A stretch of DNA of 64,000 nucleotides from Galdieria partita (GCA_025991245.1 BQMJ01000017.1:62001-126000), one strand, 5' to 3'; counted from the first letter of the stretch, positions 52,301 through 63,221 are shown. The notes: generated by a model from the sequence alone, not told the origin. Translations and numbers: made by a program.

Positions 52301-53343
52301 TCAATTTTTGACTCTGTTTAACTCACTCACTATCCACTTTTGTCTAGACTTGGGTCCTTTTTGATAGAGTTCTAATAACCATCCTAATAGCACAACAGTC
52401 AAAGATATCAAAAAGCAAAGCGATGAAAATATGGCGCCTTCAGAAGCCAACTGCTCACGCCACGAGCCTTGAATAATATATTTCGAAAGTCCAGCTGCTC
52501 TACTCCTTCTCCAAGGCCTTTGATGTAATATGGAATAATGAATTCCACTAATTGAAACACAATATGCTGAAACTATTATCATACTCCAAAAAGAGGAATG
52601 AAATAGGATACCCAACTTCCAAGATGCTACAAGCAAAATAAAGAGAAAGGAAACAAGCATAACAACAATGTCGAGTGCAAACAATCGTTCCATAATACTA
52701 CGTGGCAGCTGCAAAGGAAGTCCAGTACGTTCTCTCACGAATATTGCGATAGCTTCCGCAGAAAGCGTGTCTCGTTTGAGTAAATATAAATCTGCGCTTT
52801 GATCAGGTAGCGCCTTTGGCCAACTTGTTCGCAGCTCTGGTTGAAACACAAATAATAAAGGAACAAAGCCTATTTTTAACTGAAGAAGATAAACTATAAA
52901 GGTAATTTCCGACTTGGAAACTTACACTTTCGATCAATTTTCGAGTGTCGGGATCCTTTGATAACTGAACAATATAAAATTGTACACTTTTCTCTTGTGT
53001 CTGGTGTGATTGAATAAACTTGCGGGAAGCTCGTGCTACCTTTTCATACTCTGCTTGAAACACACTATAAACAGGATATTCGGAAGATACAATGGAATGC
53101 AGAAAATACTTACGAGCAAATTTCACATCCTTCTTCAAGTGTAAAGAGAGTTACTGCTGTTTGGTTTCTCGGAGACTCTTGTAAGAAATCCAGAAACTGT
53201 TTTGAAGTTAAACGAGAAAGAATATCACTCGATAACTTGTGAGTGGAAGATTTTCTTTTTCCATAGCTCAACTGGACAGACAATAGAAACCAAAGTATAA
53301 ACAACAAAGAGCAAACGAGTCGAGGACCTCGATCCTTCATCAT
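52301..53343 (-). CDS. Oligosaccharyltransferase subunit OST3/OST6
   Basis: Three exons on the minus strand, 53114-53343, 52926-53064 and 52301-52879 (315 aa, phases close). A signal peptide (LVCSLLFILWFLLSVQL) is followed by a thioredoxin-like lumenal domain with a C-x2-C redox pair (EEGCEICS), VQFYIVQLSKDPD and GFVPLLFVFQ. Four transmembrane helices come after about residue 185. This is the layout of OST3/OST6 and mammalian TUSC3/MAGT1, which form mixed disulfides with substrates of N-glycosylation in the ER. The ATG at 53343 is chosen because it begins the signal peptide; the longer frame upstream is non-coding. Confidence 0.88.
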
Positions 53344-53413
53344 CCTGCAATGAATAACTTGCAGGATTGCTCCACTTTCACACCATTGAGACTCATAAAA
53401 AGTTGCTCCTTCA

Positions 53414-53451
53414 CGAAGCATAGTTGTCAATACTTTCAAGCCTGTCATAAC
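53414..53451 (-). repeat. Short duplicated fragment of the transportin first exon
   Basis: These 38 bases match 56535-56572, inside the transportin coding region, at 36 positions. On the minus strand the fragment reads MTGLKVLTTMLRE against VTGLKVLITMLRE in transportin, with a nearby shared TGGGA giving QWDG against HWEP. It lies 70-110 bp upstream of the OST3/6 start codon, outside any gene I can support. It looks like a partial relic of a duplicated segment. Confidence 0.7.
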
Positions 53452-53643
53452 TAGTCCATCCCATTGAACATCTATCCATATATTTGCACTATTTCTATTC
53501 TTGTCATAAAAGAACAAAACGGAAAAGAAAACCAACACAACGTCAGTCTGTATACCATTATTTCCACTTCTTTTTTATCAGTTTAAAATCTTCGTTTCAC
53601 TTCCAAAATACAAGTAATATATTATATATATGTCAAGTTCAAT

Positions 53644-56600
53644 CTACAAACCGAATCGGTGGTGCAAGACATTTCGCAACTGCACTGGTAAACTATTAAG
53701 AAATGTGCTCCAGCTACTTTCTGATGATGACTGAAACATGTTCAATATTTCTAAAAGCTGTTTTTCCAGTTGCGAGTTTTGATGATTCCTAAACAACACG
53801 TATATAACAAATGATATTACACAGAAACGATAAATTCCTACCAAGAGACAATCATATCACATAAAGGAATGAAAGAGTGTATGATTCCATTTGGATTAAG
53901 TTTTGTCATTTCACATAAACCTCTCAGTGCTTGCTCCTTCTCATCTTCATCGGGTAACTTGCAGAGTATCACACATACAGCATGACTGAACTGATCTAAG
54001 AACGGCGCCAACATTTGTGGAGCAACTAAACCAAGACGACCCAAAGTGACAGCACAGTTTTCTAACAAGTTTGGTCCAAGATATGGACGATGAATAAGAC
54101 GAATAAGAATAGGAACAATTCGTTCCATACAAGGATGAAGCACTTGGGAGTCTATCGATGTATTCATACATAATTCTCCTAAACTCCAAACGGCATTGTT
54201 CGTTACAGAAACATGATCTAATGAAATGTTTTGCTCTATGATGGCCATAATAGCACTTGAATAAGGTGCTAAGAAAGCTGAATGCCATTTACAAATTTCA
54301 CCAACAACTGCAAATGCACTTTGCCTAATTTCTGGGTCAGAATCCTTCAGGCAATGATGGAGAACTTCTAAAAGATTGCAGTCTCTAGAAAGACTTTCAA
54401 AGGAATTTCCAAGTCCTTCTATAAGAGAAGAAATGAGATCCAACGAAAAATATACAAAACCATTTTCATTTTCATCTCTTTCGGACTTGCCTAAAGTCAT
54501 ATGAACAATCTTAATGCATCTTTGAAAGACGGGTTTCGCAAAAGGGCCTCCATTTTGACTCAAAGAGGCAAAAACTGCTGTAAGACATTCCAATAGAGGC
54601 AACAATCGAGTATCATCATCCGACAAGTTGTTCCAACGAGTTATGAGACAAGGCATTATTATTTGAATATACTCAGAGCGACCAAATTCCTTGCCAACCG
54701 TTTGTGCCAAGGTTCCTATAACATCATAAAGCAAACGGAGATTCTTTTCCTGATATTTTGGAAATGCATCCGCCAAAGTTTTCAAAATAGGCTCTAAAAA
54801 TGGAAAGATGGCTGACTCAGAATCTTCTTCAATAGTTGCCAAAGCAGAACAAGCAGCTGCTTGGACACGTTTGTTTCTCGATATTACGTTGTCCAATAAA
54901 CGTTCCAATAAAGGTTGCAAGTACATATTTCTTTGTGATGGATCCTTTATAACCTTTCATGAATTAGCATACTATAGTATGATCAATAATATTCTCTGTT
55001 CTTACCCATCTAATATAACGTGATAGAGACCAACAAGCCATTACTCGCACCATGGGATGAGAATCAGTCAGCAAATTAATCAGAAAAGGAATCAATGCAG
55101 GAAGATGAGGTTCCAGTCCATTATAACAACCTTCCGCAATGGCTCCGAGGGCTAAAATTCCACTTTCTCGAACTTGCCAATGTTCGGAAAGTAACTTTTC
55201 CTGTAAATGAGGTAACAAATTTGGAAGTAATTCATCTTGGAAAACTCGAGAAAGTGTGTCTAAACTAAAGGCAGAACACTTCCGTACGCTCCATTCCGAT
55301 TGGTCTGTGTCGTCATCTAAATCATCACTGTATTCACTGCCATTTTCTTCTTCCTTTCCAACATCTTCATTATCTGTCTTTCCCTCATGAAATGCTGTCA
55401 AGTCACCATTCGCTTGGCGATTTCGATGGCCGTGAATTCCCTTCGATTTAGAAGGATGAATAAAAGGTTTTATATCCTCCTCTCTGTCAGGCATTACATC
55501 TGTTTCTTCATCTATCGACAAATTACTTATTTCTTCCTCCGAATAAACTAGATTGCTCAAAAGAATTGGAACCAAACGCGATAGATAGTTCCTTAAAGTG
55601 GACTTGGCTCCTGTCATCTCTGCATAAGTGCACCAAAACTCACAAGCTTCAAGAGCCACTGTAGAAACAGAATCTTGAGAAGCGACAAGCATATACTCTA
55701 TAATAGTATCCATGTGCGGAAGTAATGCATCACGACAGCTTTCCAATAACGTACATATAACGGAACAAAATCTCTTTCTAACTGCAGAAGATTCGTCATG
55801 AGCAACAGAAAATAACGCATTCAAATAAGATTCCATATTGTCTTGCAAAGCTTTTGGTAATAATAAGATAAATGGACTGGTACATTGAATCGCAAAGTAT
55901 CGAAATCTGGCATTGGGATGACGAAAATAACCAATGAGCTTTGGTATATAAATAGAAAGGGGGTCATTAGGTAACCAACAAAGTTTGTCGGCGTTATCTT
56001 CACAAATGATAGATAGTGCATCAAGCACACCTTCCTGAATCACCTGATCTTCGCAGTTAAGCAAGCTCAAAAATAAATCAAGCAATTGAGGCCAACTATA
56101 GAACAGCTGCTGTTATTCGACTTTTCCCACTTCCTAAAGGGTTCACTCACCTCGTGACTCCTCCCAAAGAGTCACTCACACACGCACCAATACCAACTGC
56201 GGCTGCATTCTGCAAGGCACGAACCTCCTCTCCCAAACAAAGAAGAATCTGTTGCTTAATATACTCGAGGTCGTCATCCGAAATAAGCTTTCTTTCCCAG
56301 GCTTGTTTTATATTGTTTTTCAGTAATATTGCAGCTTGCTGCCGAATGATCGTCAGCTCTTGTTCAGAGGGTACACCAAAGTTCTCTATACTGGATGCCA
56401 AAGCAACGACACTAGGACTTTTTCCGTTTGCAAAAAAATAAGCTAAATACTTTGTGAAATCTGGATGTTCTGAGAGCTCTTTGAGGCTCTTGTAGACACC
56501 TTCCTGAACCTGGGTCGAGCTAGAAAGGCTCTCCCGAAGCATAGTTATCAATACTTTCAAGCCTGTCACAACGGGTTCCCAGTGCTGTGAAAGTTGACTA

Positions 56601-56659
56601 TGTTGCTTAAGAACGTTATATATTACCTTTCTCCGTATTTCAGTAGCATCTTGAGCCAT
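53644..56659 (-). CDS. Transportin-1 / karyopherin beta-2
   Basis: Four exons on the minus strand, 56151-56659, 55006-56095, 53842-54953 and 53644-53788 (951 aa, phases close). A chain of HEAT repeats: HWEPVVTGLKVLITMLRES at the N-terminus, EACEFWCTYAE, DVMPDREEDIKPFIHP before an acidic H8-like loop (about residues 385-420, rich in Asp and Glu), KCSAFSLDTLSRVFQDELLP, ESGILALGAIAEGC and ENCAVTLGRLGLVAPQ. The last exon matches the transportin C-terminus. It imports PY-NLS cargoes such as hnRNPs and releases them on RanGTP. It is slightly longer than human TNPO1 (890 aa). The start is the first ATG before the Trp-containing helix. Confidence 0.93.
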
Positions 56660-56945
56660 AGTTAAGAGATATACACAAACGCTCTCTCTTCTCTTTGGCC
56701 CGTTTGCAAAATGAACAAATAATTTGATCAGTTTTCTCAATGAATTTCTTCAAAGCTATTGAAAAGGCCATACATGAGCCACTGTTAAAATAAAGGGCGA
56801 TCAAACTTTGAAGAGAATGCATAAAGAAATAACTACTGGACTTATGTACTAATGTTTGTAAAACATTTTGGTGCTTTTTACAACCCAAACAAGACTATTC
56901 TCGAAATATCTCTTCATCCCCTAATGATTGGATTTTCTTCAAAAT

Positions 56946-57392
56946 ATGTTTGTTTTTGTCTATGGCACTTTGAAACGAGGCTTTCCAAACCACGAGTTTA
57001 TGAAAGGGATATTTGAAAGTCAAGCCGTCACATTAGAGTCATATCCACTTGTAGTAGGCACTCCTATGGCTGTCCCGTTTCTTTTGCCCTTTCCAAGTCG
57101 AGGAAAGAGAGTGAAAGGCGAGCTCTATAAAGTTGACTCAACGCAACTTGAATATTTGGATGATTTTGAGGCTGTACAACAAGGTTTGTATTTTAGGGAT
57201 AGTATACACGTGGAAAAACTTTTTGAGGAACCGAAACAGAAGACCATTGTTCAGTCTTGGGCATATTTCCGAGGTGAGACGGGACCTTCTTGGGCTAGTG
57301 ACTGTAGTTGCGCACAACTATTTGACAATGAACATTTGGAAGAATATACCTTGGACAAAGTCAAGTACTTTGTTCCAAGAAGTCAACGATAA
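56946..57392 (+). CDS. Gamma-glutamylaminecyclotransferase-like protein (GGACT/AIG2-like)
   Basis: Single exon, 148 aa from the ATG at 56946 (the longer frame starts at TTG). It begins FVFVYGTLKRGFPNHEF, the glycine-rich substrate loop of the gamma-glutamylcyclotransferase fold. VKGELYKVDSTQLEYLDDFE contains the catalytic Glu position in the family pattern LDxxE (here LDDFE). YFRDSIHV and a Trp-containing strand follow. GGACT cleaves gamma-glutamylamines left after crosslinked-protein breakdown, releasing 5-oxoproline. Together with pyroglutamyl peptidase (20.8 kb) it represents 5-oxoproline metabolism. The exact substrate is inferred. Confidence 0.82.
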   Translation: MFVFVYGTLKRGFPNHEFMKGIFESQAVTLESYPLVVGTPMAVPFLLPFPSRGKRVKGELYKVDSTQLEYLDDFEAVQQGLYFRDSIHVEKLFEEPKQKTIVQSWAYFRGETGPSWASDCSCAQLFDNEHLEEYTLDKVKYFVPRSQR

Positions 57393-57520
57393 TTCGAAGG
57401 AACTTGTTCGAGACGCTCAGTTCAAAGACTATGACTTTTTCTCAATTTGGATATGCCTGACAGAATAAAATGAGCTGAGCTATTCTTCCGTATCCAGTCT
57501 ATGTTGCTTCCTAGTCCTGT

Positions 57521-57972
57521 TCAATTTTCCTGTTCCCTTGTCTTCTTGTCCCCCCTTGACCACTTGTGCGTTTCCGAACGATCTCGCTTTTTCGATTTCT
57601 GCACAAGTCAGTCTCAATGTGGTCAACAGAAAGCAACGAACTTACATAGCAACAAGCCTTGTCTATTTCGCGTAGCACAAGACCACTATCATCACCGTTA
57701 ACTACAGCTACGAGAGTCATTCATTGTTTATAGTAATATAAGCACTGCTTACTGTAGTGAAAGGGTTCACAATCCTGAACAGCTAGATATATGACAAAGG
57801 AGTGCTTCTACAAACCAAACCTCACAAAGATATCAAGAGCCGAACGGAAATTGCCTACCGTTGAAGAAGGACTGTCTCGAGGACGATAGTTTCGAAAAGT
57901 CTCCTCGTTGTATCTTGGGAAATTACTCAAGTCACTAGCAAAACATTCAGAAGGAGACTGATCAGTCTGCAT
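57521..57972 (-). CDS. Unrecognised 102-residue protein in four exons
   Basis: Exons 57859-57972, 57753-57807, 57646-57707 and 57521-57598 on the minus strand. All phases close and introns are 46-51 nt with GTAGG/GTAAG donors and GTAG/GCAG acceptors. The translation contains FVIYLAVQDCEPFHYTVV, NGDDSGLVLREIDKACCY and a strongly basic tail (KSKKRDRSETHKW). No family was recognised. The middle is rich in beta-prone residues and the tail could bind nucleic acid or act as a nuclear signal. Support rests on the splice structure and on sequence character only. Confidence 0.5.
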
Positions 57973-58174
57973 TCCCAAATACAAAATCCCAACCAACTTT
58001 TCCGTGCAGTATATTTCTTAAGAGAGCAGCACAAAGCATTATTTATTTTTAAAGGCCAACGACTTTTACTTGTTTTCAAGATAAAGTTGTTCTTCTTTTC
58101 TATTCTTATTCCGACTCATAAATTGTGTCATTTTTCTATTTTTCTTTTGGAGACACAATTCAGCATCGATCACA

Positions 58175-58901
58175 ATGTCGGGGAAACCTTTTATGACGTT
58201 TGTCACGCTACTTTTGGTTCTTTCTTTTTTCGCGACATATTGTTTTGCTAGAGAAGGCGCTTTTATTTTGGTTTCTAGAAGATTGCTATCTGAAGACTTG
58301 GTGGAAGGTTCTCCGTTTAATGTGACTTATGAAGTCCATAACGCGGGAAATAGGTATTCGACCTTTTTCAACCCTTTAGAGAGTCATTAATAGTTGTCTT
58401 GTGCCAGCGATGCCCAAAAGGTTGTCTTAGAAGACCCTAATTTTGGGAATCAGGACTTTATGGTTTTGAATGGTTCAGTTACTTTAACTTGGGACGTGGT
58501 GGTGGCAGGTGAGAAGAAGGTTACCGTTGTAACAGTACAACCGTTGCACGCTGGTGACTTTGGAGCCCGGCCCTTGAGGCTTTCATATCGTTCGTCGAAA
58601 ACCAATGTTGAGCACGTAAGTAACAGAAATATTGTTGTTATTTTGATGAGATGATTGGTGGTAGGAGTCTGTAGCACTTGCGTCGGAGATTCTGTTTGTG
58701 TACACGAGAGCTGTTTATGAACGTCTGAAGGGATCCCACTTGGTGAGTTTCTTTTGTAACTTTGTTTCGCACAATTCTAAAAGTTGAAAGCTTGCCTGGT
58801 CCGTTTTCTTCCTAGGTACGTGCGTCATCGTTGGAGTGCCCTTTGTAGTTTATATATTGGGTGATCAGTCTCTCAGAAAAACCAAGCGCAAAACAAAATA
58901 A
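58175..58901 (+). CDS. Translocon-associated protein subunit beta (TRAP-beta/SSR2)
   Basis: Four exons, 58175-58353, 58408-58615, 58665-58742 and 58791-58901 (191 aa, phases close). A signal peptide (FVTLLLVLSFFATYCFA) is followed by an Ig-like lumenal domain (LLSEDLVEGSPFNVTYEVHN, NGSVTLTWDVVVAGEK, VVTVQPLHAGDFGARPL). A single transmembrane helix comes near the end (WSVFFLGTCVIVGVPFVVYI), with a short basic cytosolic tail (RKTKRKTK). This is the TRAP-beta layout. TRAP sits beside the Sec61 channel in the ER and helps translocation of some signal peptides. Two N-glycosylation sequons are visible (NVT, NGS). Confidence 0.88.
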
Positions 58902-59097
58902 ATATATTCTTTTTGGTTATTTGTATGTTTCATTTTCATCTAAAAGTGGATTTGAAGAAATATTGTCTTTCAGCAAGTCATAAGACTACAAATATCTATT
59001 CAATAAGTTTGTTGGCGACTACATATTGGTTGACAACAGACTTTCTCGACCCGCCAAATATCCCATTTTGAAATTGAAGCATTTCATTCGATTATTG

Positions 59098-59676
59098 ATG
59101 AACGCTCTCCAAAGTGACAAACTTGTAAGGAAAAAAAGGAAACCTAGTGGAATACGACTGCAACAGTGGATTGAAAAGAAACAACTTGAAAAAGGAATTG
59201 AGAAAGATGAGAGGAGACTTCGACAGAGACAGAAACAAATCGACAATGGCAAGAATACAATAGGTTATCAGCGTTACTGCAGCTTGGTTCCAAAGTAAGA
59301 ACTGTTCAATATTTCAAGAACTGTATATTTAATGACGAAATAGAGAAGAAAGAAGATTGGAACATCCTTTTACGCCTCTCAAATATCAAAAATGTAGCAA
59401 ACGAAGCTGGTAATTGCTTGAGATTCTCATCCATTTACTCAACTTGCTGAAAATATGCACCTTTTCAGGGATGGACAGATACGTAGATGGAGAAGAATGC
59501 TACATCAATATGATCCGCCAACTCAAGAAAATCCAGAAATTCTCGAACTATTTAGTAAACTCCAAAACAATTGGGATCAAGGAACAGAGGCCAACAACAG
59601 CATAACGATAACCTTTAACGAAAGGAGCAAGAGAATAGTTGCGAGAAGTATTTTTGACGACTTTGAAGGAAAATGA
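59098..59676 (+). CDS. SLBP: Histone mRNA stem-loop binding protein (SLBP)
   Basis: Three exons, 59098-59294, 59344-59409 and 59469-59676 (156 aa, phases close). The RNA-binding domain is clear: LRQRQKQIDNGKNTIGYQRY, then VPK, EHPFTPLKYQKCSKRSWD and GQIRRWRRMLHQYDPP. These match the SLBP domain, with the TPNK phosphorylation motif here as TPLK. SLBP binds the 3' stem-loop of replication-dependent histone mRNAs for processing and translation. The sequence after the domain is short. An upstream exon cannot be excluded, because the longer frame starts at TTG and the ATG at 59098 lies in mid-frame. Confidence 0.93.
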
Positions 59677-59789
59677 TCCAAAACAAGTTCAAGTTGCAAT
59701 CATTCAATCTTGACTATAACGTCGCAATAAACATATATCTCAAAATAAGTTGTGTTCTAAGATGTCTTTTAGCAGTTGGTCTATTTATT

Positions 59790-60208
59790 TCAAGAAGGTG
59801 GAGTAGATCCTCGTTGAGCTTCTGAAACGAGTTGCTGTTGCTGTTCAGCAAACCTTTGTCCTACCCTAGCTGCCATCTTAACAAACTTTTGGGCACATTT
59901 GGTGACACAAGCTTCCTAATACGAGGCCTTTGTAAACTACAGTAATATCCCTCACAACTTACTTCCTTGCCGTCCAACTTTTTACTCCTGAACGAGTCGA
60001 CACATTCTCCAAAACAACGTTGCACGAGTTCGTTATAAAGCCTGAGGGAGTCTTGTATCTGAAGATCTTGCATAACAGCCATAAGTTTGCCTTGGTCCTC
60101 AGGTCCTAGACCCGACAAGTCAAACGCTCCTGGTCCTGCTGCCATGTGAACCGGACGATGGCCAACCGAACCAGTTTCTATGAATATTTCACTTGAAATT
60201 GGGTTCAT
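59790..60208 (-). CDS. TIM9: Mitochondrial import chaperone TIM9-like
   Basis: Two exons on the minus strand, 59963-60208 and 59790-59915 (123 aa). The small-Tim twin C-x3-C motif is split over the intron: CFGEC in exon 1 and CVTKC at the start of exon 2. The pattern YNELVQRCFGECVDSF and MAARVGQRFAEQ is closest to Tim9 (family NxLVExCFxxCVxDF, RVGxRFQE). Tim9-Tim10 hexamers escort hydrophobic precursors across the intermembrane space. The N-terminus is about 35 residues longer than typical. An internal Met (start of MAAGPGAFDL) would give a more usual length. Confidence 0.87.
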
Positions 60209-60376
60209 TTCTTAGACATGAACTTCATTCGGAAACAGTCGGAAAATCATATTTTAAGAAGAAATGGCTATCCATTGTACGTTTCTATCTGTTCTTTAAG
60301 TCCTCACTTTACAAGACCAACAAAGCTGTCAAACAAGCATAACTACCATGATACCGACATTCTGGTTCTTTCATTA

Positions 60377-60916
60377 TTAGGGATTGAAGTCCTTTCCAGT
60401 CTTATTCTTCCACCATCGAGCCACAAACGGAGTGGCTGCCACTGTAATAGGAAAACGAATGGGACTCAATGCTTTATGACAAATATAGGCTATTGCGACC
60501 GTCCCCAAATCTGGTGACACATTTTGAATCAGTTGGAATCGACCCAAAGTTAAATCCTCCAGACGATCGTTTACCCAACGAAACCAGCCAGTCACATCAA
60601 CTCCAGACCTAACAAGCACATAAAAAGACAGGAATGACACTCCTGACAAAGTGATGGATACAAAAAGATAAATGGGACCGTACACAGTTAATAGTTGGGA
60701 AGCCATCTCCTTCTGAGTCTTCTTATTTGTTTCTTTGATTTTGGCCTCGTTTTCCTCTGGATTATCTCTCCGCAACTGTGCCAAATAAAGCTGTCTACTC
60801 CTATGAAGTAAATTTCGTTTTTGATGAACGCAAACATGAGTTTTCGAAAGAAAGCTCTTCCGATTCAAACCAAACGTACAATGATCCACGAAATTCATCA
60901 ACTTGTGATCTTCCAT
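60377..60916 (-). CDS. FAM210/DUF1279 family membrane protein
   Basis: Single exon, 179 aa. A basic N-terminus of about 70 residues could be an organelle signal. The DUF1279 domain follows: YGPIYLFVSITLSGVSFLSF, VRSGVDV, a short charged linker, then GTVAIAYICHKALSPIRFPI, TPFVARWW and KNK at the end. The order YGxxY, SxxSF, SGVD, AYxxxKxxSPxR, TPxxAR matches the FAM210 proteins of mitochondria and plant chloroplasts. Two membrane helices are likely. Molecular function is unknown. It lies in the same direction as TIM9, about 170 bp upstream. Confidence 0.78.
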   Translation of the reverse strand: MEDHKLMNFVDHCTFGLNRKSFLSKTHVCVHQKRNLLHRSRQLYLAQLRRDNPEENEAKIKETNKKTQKEMASQLLTVYGPIYLFVSITLSGVSFLSFYVLVRSGVDVTGWFRWVNDRLEDLTLGRFQLIQNVSPDLGTVAIAYICHKALSPIRFPITVAATPFVARWWKNKTGKDFNP

Positions 60917-60938
60917 TCATTATTGAGATTGGATTGAC

Positions 60939-61124
60939 ATGGAAGCAAGTATGAGTTCAACTAGTCTAGTTGTATCGTCCCTTCTATCCATATCTTCAAC
61001 CTTGGGTTTACTTGCTGTGTCCGGAACAAAACTATGGATAATACTAAAGTTTCCCGGTAAAAAAGTTGTCAAGTTATTCAATAACAAGCAAAACAATTGT
61101 TATAAAGCGAGTAAGAAAATTTAA
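60939..61124 (+). CDS. Small ORF with one hydrophobic segment
   Basis: An ATG frame of 61 codons, divergent from the FAM210-like gene with 22 bp between start codons. The first half is Ser/Leu/Val-rich and could span a membrane; the second half is basic (FPGKKVVKLFNNKQ). No family was recognised and chance is a real alternative. Confidence 0.25.
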   Translation: MEASMSSTSLVVSSLLSISSTLGLLAVSGTKLWIILKFPGKKVVKLFNNKQNNCYKASKKI

Positions 61125-61353
61125 ATATTACACGACAAACGATGTGGTGAAATAAGGCAACTCTCTTAATAGGACACGGAACATATAGTTGTCGTGAATA
61201 GATAGCATCTAGAGACTTGGATATTCAATACACCTGCGATTCCAGTAAAAACAGTAGTTTACACAAGTTCAATTATCGAGCATGGTTCTTCAGAATCATA
61301 TAACATGTTACAGCAACGATGGCAACTACTGAGAATCTACAGAATATAAAAAA

Positions 61354-62277
61354 TTATGAACGAAACATATCTTCGACTGGATCTGACAACATCATTTTCT
61401 CTTCCTGTCTAGACCTCTTAATTTGTCTCTGCTCACGTTTGGATCTGTGCTTGTAGGCCTCCTGAAGTTTCTGGGCTCTTCGAACTTCATTCGGAGAGAC
61501 GAAGGATGGATTTTCGTAAAGAGTAGTTCCTTCTACGCAACCCTGAAAGATACGAATAGGATTCAACACGAATCTGGGACCAATTTCATACAACTCCGGA
61601 CGCAATTTCTCACCAGAACTGTTCTCTGAGAGGTTAGCTTTCGCATGAACGAGTTGATAATGACGAAACCAGATCCGATTATCCAAGTAATAGAAAGATA
61701 TTGCATGATCTATAAATGGCTTTGACTTTCGGTGTCCATTAGGAGTAACGAATGCCCAAGAGAGTAGTTGTTTTAACACTTTCAAGTGGGGATATTCATC
61801 GAAAACAGAATCAAATAAAACAATTGGGCGAGAATACAGCAAGTTATTACCCACAAAGTTCAATTCGGACATAGTATGAATATTAGTGACGTGAAATTTT
61901 GCACTGGGACCCTCAGGAGAACAACCAATCCACAGATACAAGTCCTGAAACTTTCGTGTCTCGAACAACATAACGGCGTTACAATTTCTCAGTTCACAAA
62001 CTTCATTCACCACTTTGAGTTTGTCTTTAGCATCCAACTTGGACTCCTTCTTTCCGTGAGGAACTAACTTCAAAATATCTTCCATCAAATGACGATAGCG
62101 AGCTGTTATGCCCCTTGTAGAAAGAATGACTATCTTGCGCTTCCAAGCGTTTGTGTTGGTAACCTCTTCTCTGTTCACACTTTTCTCCGTTTCTTCAAAA
62201 CTACTTTTGTTTTGGTGACCATCTTGCGCTTTGGCCACTGCTTTGTCCGAGTTGACGTCGACCTTTGGCTTTCCCAT
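61354..62277 (-). CDS. BRX1: Ribosome biogenesis protein BRX1 (Brix domain)
   Basis: Single exon, 307 aa. The Brix domain is clear: IVILSTRGITARYRHLMEDI, VCELRNCNAVMLFETRKFQD, LYLWIGCSPEGPSAKFHV, TMSELNFVGN, SKPFIDHAISF, NRIWFRHYQ, IGPRFVLNPIRIFQG and LYENPSFVSPNEVRR. These are specific to Brx1 rather than Rpf1, Rpf2 or Imp4. Brx1 acts in early nucleolar assembly of the large ribosomal subunit. The first 45 residues are polar and the last 30 are basic. No transit features. Length matches the family. Confidence 0.95.
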   Translation of the reverse strand: MGKPKVDVNSDKAVAKAQDGHQNKSSFEETEKSVNREEVTNTNAWKRKIVILSTRGITARYRHLMEDILKLVPHGKKESKLDAKDKLKVVNEVCELRNCNAVMLFETRKFQDLYLWIGCSPEGPSAKFHVTNIHTMSELNFVGNNLLYSRPIVLFDSVFDEYPHLKVLKQLLSWAFVTPNGHRKSKPFIDHAISFYYLDNRIWFRHYQLVHAKANLSENSSGEKLRPELYEIGPRFVLNPIRIFQGCVEGTTLYENPSFVSPNEVRRAQKLQEAYKHRSKREQRQIKRSRQEEKMMLSDPVEDMFRS

Positions 62278-62478
62278 GTTTTATTCTAATGGCAGACAAT
62301 CGATTACAACTGCAAGTGACTTGAATATTCTGTCTTTCTATTTCATACAATATGTTGAGATACTTCATATAAAACAACAATAAGGCGATGGATATAGTAG
62401 TGTGACAACAATATAAAAGTATAAATGAATGACTTTTGTGTTCCTACACAATCTCCTCAGGTCGCACAGTCTTCCACG

Positions 62479-63221
62479 TTATATTTCCCCTTCTTCCTTT
62501 TCATCTGAATTTTCTAAAGGCATAAATACATCTGATACATATAGTTGTTTTGAATTCTGACTTTCACGATAACCCTACCAGAACAACGAATAAGTGAAAA
62601 GCGAATAATCGAGAGAAGATTCTTCTCACATTTTGTTCAGGTGTTGTTCTTATCCAAATTATAGGAGACAATAAGTTTCTAAAATCTTCCGAACTCTTGA
62701 CAAACTTCTACACAAAACTCAAATTTCTATTAAAAACTTTAAAAGAAGACTCTTACTTGTACCGCTTTCAACAACTCCGCATCTTCTTCAGCCAAATTTT
62801 CCTCACAAGACGAGTCAGCAGTGCGTATCTCTTCATTATCTTTTGCAGAAGAAAGGAAACCGTTGTGGCGCGAACTTTCATTGGTATCATTTTCGTAGTG
62901 TTGCTTCCAACTGTAACAAGTCAATCTTTCAAAAGTAGAAGAGGAAACAAGTTCCTCCAAAACTCGATCACTATCTTCTACTTCCGTTTTCGAAAAATCC
63001 CATACATCCCATTCGCCAATAACTACCAGACCACCAAAGGGAGATTCCTTCCTCCTCCTCTTTGGTTCTCTGGCAAAGCGAAATAGAGAGCCACAAAAAC
63101 TGTTGCTGCCAGGTCCAATCTTCTCTTTACGAAACGTTTCGTATTTTTCTGGTGACCAATAAGGAAATACTTTAAGTAAGTGTTTCTGTACAGTTGAGAG
63201 ATGCTTTGGCCTTTCCTCCAT
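62479..63221 (-). CDS. Unrecognised protein, multi-exon
   Basis: Exons from an ATG at 63221 to 62757, then 62630-62707 and 62479-62574 on the minus strand; phases close and the stop is a TAA at 62479-62481. This gives 212 aa (155 + 26 + 31). The sequence includes KHLLKVFPYWSPEKYETF, a basic patch EPKRRRKESP, GGLVVIGEWDVWDF, an acidic middle and FRNLLSPIIWIRTTPE, ending with an acidic EKEEGEI. No family was recognised. The open frame continues upstream of the ATG to an acceptor at 63236, so more 5' exons may exist further upstream. Confidence 0.45.

Noticed and set aside
53344-53538. N-terminal extension of OST3/6
   Set aside because: The signal peptide starts at 53343. The upstream frame starts at a non-ATG codon, and part of it is the duplicated transportin fragment.
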